From NCBI GenBank assembly GCA_003354225.1, contig PIVH01000094.1:1-8130 (forward strand): 8,130 bases of DNA. Reading direction: 5' to 3'. Source of the DNA: Globobulimina sp. (Eukaryota; Foraminifera; Rotaliida). The notes beneath the pieces are model-generated. The model worked only from the letters and a program-made list of their open reading frames with translations, did no database searches and had not been told where the DNA came from. Position numbers and translations under genes: made by a program. Positions 1 through 6,524 of this stretch are shown in pieces (position 1 is the stretch's first letter; each line of letters starts with the position of its first letter).

Positions 1-22
1 TACATACAGTGCAAGGATAATG

Positions 23-30
23 TATAAAGG
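23..30 (+). promoter_or_regulatory. TATA-like box upstream of the sulfotransferase gene
   Basis: TATAAAGG lies 80 nt before the ATG at 110, in A+T-rich DNA. A near-identical TATAAAG also precedes the coiled-coil gene. The position fits a TATA box only if transcription starts roughly 50 nt before the ATG. Chance occurrence in A+T-rich sequence is likely enough that confidence is low. Confidence 0.25.
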
Positions 31-109
31 TGTTTCAAATTATAATATGCGGGTTTCCTTGAAGTGGTAGCTGAAAAACTTAAAAATACGATCCATCGTT
101 ATTTTGAAC

Positions 110-1429
110 ATGGAGCTCTTCAATCGGAAGATGTTATTTATTTGTTTTCTTGCCGTATTACAAATAGCATGCGCAGCAATTATTTTTTTGACCCAATCAA
201 CTTATTTGAAAGATGTATTTCCTGGCAACAAACAGCTATCCATGCACGACAATGCTAATGATTGGACAACATTGGCGGATCCGGACAAACATCGGACACA
301 CGTTGACCAACGATTTTGTGATGCAGAATATCTGAATGACAAAGTCTTCAACAACACAGTTTTATTGGTCTGGCCTCGCATTCCGAAAACAGCAGGAACG
401 AATTTCTTGGACTTATTGTCACGGTTCAATAAGCTCAACAATGTTAGCTACAGATATCTGACCGACAGCCCACATTTTGCCTATGCTGCCTATAAAAGCC
501 CTGTTCGGCCCGGAAATATTGATTATCAAAACCCGGTGGAATTTTGGTCCGATGAGCTTCCCACAAAAGGCATGAATGAACAAAATATGAATAAATTAAT
601 GGCATTGGAATTGAATATGAGCGCTCCAAAGCATTTGCCAGTTCTGCCATTGTTTCACGGCCATTTGATATTTATTCCATTTTTGGATGCAAATTATAGA
701 AATATTTTATTTCGAAATCCCAGTAAATATCCTGCTGATAACCATTTATATGCACTGTTCAATGCGGGTCGGATAAAATATATGTCGATGATCAGAGATC
801 CATTGCAAAGGATCGTGTCTTCTTATCTTTATATCAGAGGACAAAGTGGTGGATGGAGAGGTTCGTCAAAAGGATATAAGCAGACTATAGATGCGATCAT
901 GAATGCAACTAAAAATTCCACTTTTGATGAATGTGTTGTTGACTATGTGTATGGCAGTAATATTTGCGCATTTTCTTCAAATTATTTGGTTGGATGGTTT
1001 TGTGGCTATGATATCGAGATTTGTAACAGATCGAATTTAACAAAGTTGTCATTGGACAGAGCAATTTATAATATTAATAAATATTTTTCTTATATTGGTG
1101 TTTCTGAGTATTTTGATGAATCAATAAAATGGTTTTTCAGAAAGTTCCCGCAGTATATACTGCAAAATGAAAAGTACATTCGCAGGAATGATGAGAACTG
1201 TTTGTTTACGGACTGCAGTTTCCAATTTAATAACATATTTTGGACGGATTTCAAAAACGAAACTGACAAACTCAACGCAAAGAGACAAAATCATGGATAT
1301 AATTCACAAAAACACAATTCAACGCAAAATAAAACTATAATGAATCTGTTGTATCAAAAAAATGAATTAGATGTGGAACTATATAGATATGTCGTGGATA
1401 GATTTAAGCGCTGCATTATGAATGAATGA
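110..1429 (+). CDS. Heparan sulfate / uronyl 2-O-sulfotransferase-like protein (Sulfotransfer_2 family), type II membrane
   Basis: 439 aa from the ATG at 110; the frame also opens with a TTG at 104, which I reject for a eukaryote. Residues about 9-28 form one hydrophobic segment after a short basic N-terminus, typical of a type II Golgi signal anchor. The 5'-phosphosulfate (PAPS) loop is RIPKTAGTNF (90-99). HGH at 183-185 matches the conserved HGH that carries the catalytic base in HS2ST. IRDPLQRIVSSYLY (about 228-241) is the 3'-phosphate-binding segment. FDECV (272-276), FCGY (297-300) and the AxYN helix near 318 follow in the same order as in animal HS2ST. About ten N-glycosylation sequons fit a lumenal domain. 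Known role of the family: transfers sulfate from PAPS to the 2-O position of hexuronic acid in heparan or dermatan-type chains. The exact acceptor here is unknown. Odd point: roughly 30 extra residues (about 194-224) lie between HGH and RDP. Stop is TGA; no intron is needed. Confidence 0.9.
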   Translation: MELFNRKMLFICFLAVLQIACAAIIFLTQSTYLKDVFPGNKQLSMHDNANDWTTLADPDKHRTHVDQRFCDAEYLNDKVFNNTVLLVWPRIPKTAGTNFLDLLSRFNKLNNVSYRYLTDSPHFAYAAYKSPVRPGNIDYQNPVEFWSDELPTKGMNEQNMNKLMALELNMSAPKHLPVLPLFHGHLIFIPFLDANYRNILFRNPSKYPADNHLYALFNAGRIKYMSMIRDPLQRIVSSYLYIRGQSGGWRGSSKGYKQTIDAIMNATKNSTFDECVVDYVYGSNICAFSSNYLVGWFCGYDIEICNRSNLTKLSLDRAIYNINKYFSYIGVSEYFDESIKWFFRKFPQYILQNEKYIRRNDENCLFTDCSFQFNNIFWTDFKNETDKLNAKRQNHGYNSQKHNSTQNKTIMNLLYQKNELDVELYRYVVDRFKRCIMNE

Positions 1430-1536
1430 TTGATTTTGCTTAATACAATATATAATATATATTTGTTTTGTGCTATGGCTATGCCTAATATCTAATTAAC
1501 AACAAATTTGTACAATTTCATCATAAGTGACATTAA
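1430..1536. other. Convergent intergenic spacer between the sulfotransferase and the acidic frame
   Basis: 107 bp separating a plus-strand stop (1429) from a minus-strand stop (1537). It should hold both 3' ends. It contains an AT-only stretch (about 1446-1462) and a 10-bp palindrome ACAAATTTGT (1502-1511). No canonical AATAAA is present on either strand, so any poly(A) signal must be a variant. Confidence 0.5.
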
Positions 1537-1974
1537 CTACTCAATGGTATTTGCAATTGTTTGATTTCCTGGATTAATATCATCAACATCCAAATCATGA
1601 CCTGTATCGCCTTCCTGTTGATTATTAAATCCATCATCTGTTCCATTCACAATCTCAACTAAATCCGCATCATCATCCACTGATAAATCACTCTTAATAT
1701 CATCTATATCTTCAAAATACGTTTCATTATCATCGTTAAATCCATTTTCTGTATCATCCACATTCTTAATTATATCATCCACATCGACATCTTGAGTTTC
1801 ATTTTCATTTCCATCCATTTCATAATCTTCATCATTTATTTCCAAATGTTTTACCATTTCAGTCATGCCATAATCTCCATTTTGTTGTTCATCAAACTCA
1901 GGAGTTTCGTTCACCATTTTAATGATGTCCTGGTCATCGTTATCCTCAACAACCATATTTATAATACCCTCCAT
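1537..1974 (-). CDS. Acidic, internally repeated protein or 3' exon (Asp/Glu/Asn-rich)
   Basis: 145 aa from the ATG at 1974 to TAG at 1537. No family recognised. It is extremely acidic, with three diverged repeats: residues 16-34 (DIIKMVNETPEF...NGD), 67-85 (DIIKNVDDTENGFNDDNET) and 104-123 (DLVEIVNGTDDGFNNQQEGD). DVDVDDI and DLDVDDI flank repeats two and three. The frame stays open upstream to a stop at 2053-2055, and the codons just before the ATG already read as acidic, low-complexity protein (GDGYGTDNDEE). That suggests the ATG at 1974 is internal and that this is a 3' exon. The natural partner is the Pro-Thr-repeat frame ending at 2169, through a candidate intron at 2169-2030. As a free-standing gene it would be a small acidic protein. 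If joined, it would be the cytoplasmic tail of a membrane protein. Purifying constraint is not proven. Confidence 0.55.
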   Translation of the reverse strand: MEGIINMVVEDNDDQDIIKMVNETPEFDEQQNGDYGMTEMVKHLEINDEDYEMDGNENETQDVDVDDIIKNVDDTENGFNDDNETYFEDIDDIKSDLSVDDDADLVEIVNGTDDGFNNQQEGDTGHDLDVDDINPGNQTIANTIE

Positions 1975-2029
1975 CTCCTCATCATTATCCGTGCCATAGC
2001 CATCTCCGTATTTGTTTACAATATTAATA

Positions 2030-2169
2030 CTGTTTTTGTTTCTGTTTATTATTCAAAATAAAAATATAAAGTGTTTTCCGTGCAAAATTTGTGTCAGAAA
2101 TGCAAAAGAATCAACAAATTAATATTCATAACTGAGCATCAAAAAAGTTATTATTCTTTTCAGATTTAC
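2030..2169 (-). other. Candidate 140-nt GT-AG intron joining the Pro-Thr frame to the acidic frame
   Basis: On the minus strand a donor GTAAAT begins at 2169, overlapping the TAG stop, and an acceptor AAACAG ends at 2030. A CTGAC branch-like element lies at 2097-2093. Removal leaves TA from the upstream exon and T from the downstream exon, giving a Tyr codon and moving into the acidic frame without a stop. GTAAAT was the only phase-compatible donor I found near this stop. Against it: the AG 12 nt upstream (at about 2042) is nearer the branch and would create a TAA. There is also an AATAAA on the minus strand at 2050-2045, which could end the upstream transcript as a separate gene. Confidence 0.4.
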
Positions 2170-3015
2170 TATATTTTATAAACACAACGAGCAATTATCA
2201 AACCACCGATAATCCCCGCTGTACTCATTGAGGTCATTGACGAGCTACCACCAGAATTCTGCCCTTCTCCTTCATGCATATCTTGCGTCGCATAAACCGT
2301 ACTTTCCATCTCTGTTTCAGCTCTTCCTTCATCATACTTTGTTGGTGTCAGTGTTGGATATTTTGTCGGCATTTTTGATGGGTACTTTTGATGGTGATGC
2401 AGTTGGAAACGCTGTCGGAGTTACAGTGGAAAATGTAGTTGGATTTCTGCTCGGACTTTTTGATGGATTTATAGTCGGATATACAGTCGGAATCGTTGAT
2501 GGATAGATGGTCGGGGAAACTGTTGGGAAAAACGTTGGATGTATGGTTGGTTGACTTGGTTCCATGGTGGGGTTAGGAGTGACATCATGTGTATGCTGTA
2601 TGGTAGGTGCTGTGGGTGCGTTGGTAGTGGGTGGATTTGTGTGCAGTGTGGGTGATAATGTAGCACCGTGACTGTTGTCGGTAGGGTTTGCAACAGTGAG
2701 TGATGTGGTTGGTGTTAATGTTGCATTGCTGTTATCTGCATCGATGGATAGCGGAGATATGGTTGGCGCATTGCTTGTTGGCGCAGATGTAATGTTTGTA
2801 GTGGCATTTGAACGTCCATGGTCGAATTGCGTTGGAGATATGGTTGGTAGAGTAGGTGCTGCAGTGGATGTAATATTGGTTGTCGGCGGTTTGGTTGTTG
2901 GTGACTTGGTAGGTGTCGTTGGAGATAGTGTATCATTGCCCCGACCATCGTTACCGTGCACGTTGATGACAAGAGTACAGGAAATGAGAAATAATGCGCA
3001 TGATTTGAGAAGCAT
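2169..3015 (-). CDS. Signal-peptide Pro-Thr-repeat (mucin-like) surface protein, frame interrupted by one base
   Basis: Starts at the ATG at 3015; the TTG at 3027 is rejected. Residues 1-21 form a clear signal peptide with cleavage expected after Gly21. The rest is Pro/Thr/Ser/Asn-rich with many PT and SPT units and several N-glycosylation sequons (NDT, NIT, NAT), so an extended, glycosylated ectodomain is expected. As read, the frame runs on past Lys210 into unrelated sequence and stops at 2332. The Pro-Thr repeat continues in the next frame from about 2384 to TAG at 2169, with PTKY and PTLT units, an acidic stretch, EGEGQNSGG, and a short C-terminal hydrophobic segment ending CVYKI. One surplus base, or a 49-nt intron, reconciles the frames (about 281 aa). 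The C-terminus could be a transmembrane helix or a GPI-attachment signal. No precise family recognised; Pro-Thr-repeat ectodomains are common in protist surface proteins. Confidence 0.7.
2337..2385 (-). other. Alternative explanation: 49-nt GT-AG candidate intron
   Basis: GTACCC at 2385 and CAAAG ending at 2337 could form a short intron. It has a CTGAC branch-like motif about 13 nt before the acceptor, and its removal restores frame (PSK then YDEGR). Against it: the interval itself encodes good Pro-Thr repeats in the downstream frame, and GTACCC is a weak donor. The one-base break explains the data more simply. Confidence 0.2.
2379..2384 (-). other. Frame break: extra base in a 12-nt Pro-Thr repeat
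   Basis: Read on the minus strand, the coding repeat runs in 12-nt units encoding PSKV, PSKM, PTKY, PTLT and PTKY. Between the first and second units is one surplus C (plus-strand GGG at 2380-2382 where GG would keep the period). This single base moves the ORF into another frame. It could be a sequencing or assembly error, an allele, or a true pseudogenising change. Confidence 0.65.
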
Positions 3016-3157
3016 GGTTGGTTTCAACAGTGGGCAACGTTTTCACCTGACCGCAAAGAGTTTAGTCAAACCATGTCGTTAAACATGCTCTCGAATAACC
3101 GCAATGACGTTGGTTTCTGAAAGAAAGGAAGATGTTTATGAAAGTAGACATATACAG

Positions 3158-3199
3158 ATTGGAATGTTCTAATTGGAATGTTCTAATTGGAATGTTCTG
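3158..3199. repeat. Three tandem 14-bp repeats, heat-shock-element-like
   Basis: Three head-to-tail copies of ATTGGAATGTTCTA (3158-3171, 3172-3185, 3186-3199), identical except that the last base of copy three is G. Each holds the palindromic core GAATGTTC, which matches the HSF pattern GAAnnTTC. The array lies 143-184 bp upstream of the Pro-Thr gene ATG on its strand. It may be a clustered transcription-factor site. The repeat is directly seen; the factor is inferred. Confidence 0.85.
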
Positions 3200-3266
3200 G
3201 TTATCTGGTATTACGTGGCTCATATAAATTATATAGAGATTGAAAGTAAAACACATAACATTTCAT

Positions 3267-3301
3267 TCATTTGTTCGTATAACATAAAAATGAACAAATG
3301 A
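3267..3301. repeat. 10-bp perfect inverted repeat with 15-nt loop
   Basis: TCATTTGTTC at 3267-3276 pairs exactly with GAACAAATGA at 3292-3301. It lies 57-91 nt downstream of the 7TM-RGS stop, so on the minus strand it would be a hairpin in that gene's 3' UTR or 3' flank. It is A+T-rich and only moderately stable. It could instead be a dimeric protein-binding site. Confidence 0.5.
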
Positions 3302-3357
3302 CAAACCAGTTAAAATTCAAAGTCAGCGCTACATATATATTAAATATCTCCACAGAT

Positions 3358-4962
3358 TCAGCTTTGCAAAAAGATCAAAGGAATTGTGGACATAGGTCGT
3401 AACGTTGACATGTTCTCTTCCAGTAAAACATAATCTGTTTCAGTTAAATTTTTTAATCTGTCAAACGATATCATCATTAAATGATACATCTCTTCAATCA
3501 CCAAATCAAAATATTCAAACAAATCGATAGTTGGAGTATCTTTATTTGCGTCAACATATTCCTCTAAACCCATATTAAAATCCTTGCTGTAGCTCTCTCG
3601 CAACATGCCAGATATATTAATCACAAAAGAAAACTGCTTCGATGTGTCCACACAGCCGATGTACTTAAAAAAGAATTTATACATAATCACTAATATCTGT
3701 TCAGTCTTACAATCTCCTTTCAATTCATATATGATCGAGGAATCTGGGATAAATTTATTATTTTTTAAATTGCATCGGTTATAATCATATAACAGTACAT
3801 CATCATTGTCATGTTTTGGTTCTTTTCGATTCAATGAATCTGACGGCACATAAAAATATCGTAACTTATTTTTTCTTTTACATTTCTTTAATTCGTCAGT
3901 AAAATTATCATTTATTAAATTCTTGAGTTGTACCAATTCAATAAAACAAACTAGTATTTCTATGCTGTACTCGTGGCATAAATATAAAGCAAAACACTCT
4001 AATTTGAACGCATTGTTATGACAGAATATGTTATTCAATTTCTCCGAGCGTAGTATGTCTCGTCCAAATGTTTGTTTATTTGTATCAACAAACTGCTGTG
4101 ATTGCGTGTTTTTTTCTTTTCTCAATCTCCAAACTGTTGTGAGTAACATGTACATATTAACAGTAATAATACCTGTATATGTTCTGCATATTTGTCGGAT
4201 AAATGTTTTATTGTCATTATGGACGTTCAGAAGCATTAATACTAAATCCGTAATGATTGCAATTATTATAAAGATCAGTATCAATGATAAACCGTATTTT
4301 AATTCATATTGCAACAAATATCTATCGACATGTGGCGGTATTTTAGTGTATATTATAAATGCACTCATCGCAAATAACGAAACGAAGCCCTGCGAATAGG
4401 TAAAATGATGAGTATAGGGTTCTGTTATCAGTGTAATGTGTATAATGTAGTAAATAAAAAATATTAATAACCATATTAGCAATGCACATTTTGTTATAAA
4501 TGCATTATTTCCTAAGCTTGAATAGTATTTGAACCAAAAATCTCTATTTAGTAAATTTTCGTCAATCATCATTTTCCATTTTTTGTCAAGGTTTGAATGA
4601 TAATATTCCAAATCGTAATACATTGACCAGTATCGAACAAAGGCTAAAACGGTTATTCCGCAAATGAAAAACACGCGGAAATAATTTGCGATTTCTTGCA
4701 TGCAGTGATTGCAATCTGTTATTTTCTGCTGTGTGACAGTTAAAATATATAATGGATAAATTACTGAATATAATACAATGCCCAATATATTGACATATTT
4801 GACAATATTTGGATATCTGTGCGAGATGATTGGGTTTGCATTCTTTTTGCCTGATTTTCCATTTACACAGAATTTGTATGTAAAGTATATTTGTATCGGA
4901 TTCATTATAAATATACAGATTACAACGGGTATTACACCTATACATAAAAGCAAAGGGGACAT
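3358..4962 (-). CDS. Seven-transmembrane protein with C-terminal RGS domain (7TM-RGS)
   Basis: 534 aa from the ATG at 4962 (the TTG at 4965 is rejected) to TGA at 3358. Seven hydrophobic segments lie at about 3-29, 54-77, 95-113, 155-180, 191-207, 224-247 and 262-279, followed by a basic stretch (WRLRKEK). Residues about 305-516 read as an RGS domain: CHEYSIEILVCFIELVQLK (329-347) resembles its central helix, and INIS (448-451) plus FDLVIEEMYHLM (485-496) its last third. RGS domains accelerate GTP hydrolysis by G-alpha; 7TM-RGS fusions are known from plants (AtRGS1) and many protists. The expected location is plasma or endomembrane with the RGS domain in the cytosol. Odd points: an approximately 75-residue charged insert (about 352-425) splits the RGS domain, and the Asn usually following Glu in the central helix appears to be Ile. 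Ligand unknown. The gene diverges from the 5025 gene with only 62 bp between the ATGs. Confidence 0.8.
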   Translation of the reverse strand: MSPLLLCIGVIPVVICIFIMNPIQIYFTYKFCVNGKSGKKNANPIISHRYPNIVKYVNILGIVLYSVIYPLYILTVTQQKITDCNHCMQEIANYFRVFFICGITVLAFVRYWSMYYDLEYYHSNLDKKWKMMIDENLLNRDFWFKYYSSLGNNAFITKCALLIWLLIFFIYYIIHITLITEPYTHHFTYSQGFVSLFAMSAFIIYTKIPPHVDRYLLQYELKYGLSLILIFIIIAIITDLVLMLLNVHNDNKTFIRQICRTYTGIITVNMYMLLTTVWRLRKEKNTQSQQFVDTNKQTFGRDILRSEKLNNIFCHNNAFKLECFALYLCHEYSIEILVCFIELVQLKNLINDNFTDELKKCKRKNKLRYFYVPSDSLNRKEPKHDNDDVLLYDYNRCNLKNNKFIPDSSIIYELKGDCKTEQILVIMYKFFFKYIGCVDTSKQFSFVINISGMLRESYSKDFNMGLEEYVDANKDTPTIDLFEYFDLVIEEMYHLMMISFDRLKNLTETDYVLLEENMSTLRPMSTIPLIFLQS

Positions 4963-5024
4963 CAATAAAATAGGTTTTTCCGGGAGTAAATAGGTTTTTC
5001 TTAGTTACAATTTTTGTTTTCACC
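4963..5024. promoter_or_regulatory. 62-bp divergent intergenic segment with 13-bp direct repeat
   Basis: This is all the DNA between the start codons of two divergent genes, so it must hold both leaders and at least part of both promoters. AAATAGGTTTTTC occurs twice, at 4968-4980 and 4988-5000, with a 20-bp period. The first copy begins 6 bp from the 7TM-RGS ATG, so it is probably in that gene's transcribed leader. The plus-strand start sits in CACCATGT, a reasonable eukaryotic start context. Confidence 0.6.
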
Positions 5025-6524
5025 ATGTCACTTTCAAAAGAACAGGTTATTTCAAGGACAAAAAAGTTATCTGCCTTTATCTCAAAGAAAAATACAACAG
5101 TTACAATCGCTACACTATTTATGGAGCGCACAAATTGGAATACAGACGCTGCAATGAAGCAATTTTATGCGTTCAGCGGTGATGCATCACGTCTAAACCA
5201 TTTGCAATCATCACCATTTACCATTGCTAATCCAAATATAAATGCGCCTAAATTAGTAATACCACCCTCGGAAGTACAGTCACCATCATTCCATTCTGAT
5301 CGAAGGCAAAAGAAAGATGAATACGAGTCATATGCCGCTGGATTAGAATATAGAGTCTCATCAAAACCATCATATTTACAGAAGTTGCTGATTGATGGTT
5401 ATATTAAAGAAAATATATCATATATGATCCCAATGGATATTGTTAATTTATGTCAAACATTTTATTCTCAAGTAATTCATTGGAAAATTGATTGTGAGCC
5501 AATTAATGCAAATAAACAGACCGCGACACAGCCAGTGGCCAATGATAAAAACACAGTCAATAATCCTCAATTTGATAGTGATGAATATCGCATTGACGGT
5601 CTCAGAATAAAATGGCATTTTGAACCAATATTTAGTGTTTATGATGGAGTGCAAACTAATTCGTTTTTATATTTACACGCTTTGCTTCCAGCCAATGTCA
5701 ATCATATTAGTTATTATTTAAACGTATTTTGTGCAGATAACAAAGCAGAAATTAAAAAATATCAACAATTGTCGCATGGAGTTAAGACTTATTATGGTGG
5801 GCATCATCACGGTCAGAATAAACCAGATAACACTGAATGGATCGTGGAAAAATTTAGTTTGATTGGGGCATATCCAACAAAATCAATTGAAAATGTAAAA
5901 AATATGCAGATTAATTTTTATATGGATATATTAGAAATAGTTTTCACTCAAAATACTGACGAAAACAATATGTCAGTACCAGTGTTAGCAAATTATTTTA
6001 AAACTGTATTTATGAAAAGAAAGATATCGTATAAATGGGAGTTAAATAAAGCGTTGTTACATAAGATAAAATATGCGGTGGAAGGCACAGAATTTTGGAG
6101 TGACTCATTTGATGGAAGTAACAATAACTGGTCGTTATGTATCAAGGCAGAATATGCGCGATGGAATAATTACGGCTCTGGTAACCGCAGAAATGGTTCA
6201 TTGTGGTTATATTTATTTAATTTGTCTGCAAAGATTAAACGGTTAATGATATATTGTACGGTTACAAAGAATTTTGGTGCGAGTGACATTTTGGTTGATT
6301 CACAAAGAAATTTATTTTTTGATCATTATGAAAATAAAAGTTGCAGTTTTACAGCATATCAGGACTTTGGTGTCAGTCTATTGTTGCCTCCATTTGTGCT
6401 GCAATGGTTGAAAGAAGGTTATATTGGCATTCATATTGAAATTACAGGCATGGAAGTTTGGAATTATAATCAGTCAAATTCATATATGACAAATAATTGG
6501 ACGCAGTTTGGAATTATTGAATAA
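5025..6524 (+). CDS. UBA-like domain protein with tandem MATH/TRAF-like beta-sandwich regions
   Basis: 499 aa, ATG in CACCATG context, TAA stop, no intron needed. Residues about 14-50 (AFISKKNTTVTIATLFMERT, then W38 and QFYAF) follow the three-helix UBA-like pattern seen at the N-terminus of UBX/p47-type proteins, which bind ubiquitin. A disordered linker follows. Residues 126-147 (YIKEN...IPMDIVNLCQTFYS) form a compact helical 'IPxDIxxLCxxFY' segment that I associate, loosely, with large protist protein families. Two beta-rich regions come next, about 185-310 and 335-480. The second has FWSDSFDGSNNNWSLCI and a 'SLWLYLFNLSAKIKR' strand pattern resembling MATH domains (WxL core, then SLYL). 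No signal peptide or transmembrane segment, so cytosolic. A ubiquitin-linked adaptor or scaffold role is inferred from architecture only. The UBA-like call is moderate, the MATH-like call weaker. Confidence 0.7.
   Translation: MSLSKEQVISRTKKLSAFISKKNTTVTIATLFMERTNWNTDAAMKQFYAFSGDASRLNHLQSSPFTIANPNINAPKLVIPPSEVQSPSFHSDRRQKKDEYESYAAGLEYRVSSKPSYLQKLLIDGYIKENISYMIPMDIVNLCQTFYSQVIHWKIDCEPINANKQTATQPVANDKNTVNNPQFDSDEYRIDGLRIKWHFEPIFSVYDGVQTNSFLYLHALLPANVNHISYYLNVFCADNKAEIKKYQQLSHGVKTYYGGHHHGQNKPDNTEWIVEKFSLIGAYPTKSIENVKNMQINFYMDILEIVFTQNTDENNMSVPVLANYFKTVFMKRKISYKWELNKALLHKIKYAVEGTEFWSDSFDGSNNNWSLCIKAEYARWNNYGSGNRRNGSLWLYLFNLSAKIKRLMIYCTVTKNFGASDILVDSQRNLFFDHYENKSCSFTAYQDFGVSLLLPPFVLQWLKEGYIGIHIEITGMEVWNYNQSNSYMTNNWTQFGIIE

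Larger units (their letters stand above)
3016..3357. other. Intergenic region: 3' side of the 7TM-RGS gene and promoter of the Pro-Thr gene
   Basis: 342 bp between two tandem minus-strand genes. It holds the triple 14-bp repeat (3158-3199), an inverted repeat (3267-3301) and, on the minus strand, a pyrimidine tract ending in CAG (3131-3117) that looks like a 3' splice site for a possible 5'-UTR intron. A 64-codon minus-strand frame (3256-3062) has no recognisable protein character and ends before the Pro-Thr start, so I do not call it a gene. Confidence 0.5.

Noticed and set aside
104-109. Upstream TTG starts for the sulfotransferase (104) and likewise at 3027, 4965 and 6580
   Set aside because: TTG initiation is a bacterial assumption. 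Each frame has an ATG 3 to 57 nt inside that fits a signal peptide, membrane anchor or start context better.
1792-2061. Plus-strand hydrophobic 89-codon frame (Ile/Phe/His-rich)
   Set aside because: It is antisense to the acidic repeat frame; GAT/GAA codons read as ATC/TTC on the other strand give a spurious membrane-like protein.
2675-3082. Plus-strand 135-codon frame rich in Val/Gly/Asp
   Set aside because: It is the antisense reading of the Pro-Thr repeats, whose low-complexity codons keep the opposite strand open.
3062-3256. Minus-strand 64-codon frame in the intergenic region
   Set aside because: It covers the tandem 14-bp repeats and a pyrimidine tract, ends out of frame before the Pro-Thr start and shows no protein-like features.
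4028-4399. Plus-strand 123-codon frame inside the 7TM-RGS gene
   Set aside because: It is the shadow of a well-supported coding frame, with no domain and no start context.
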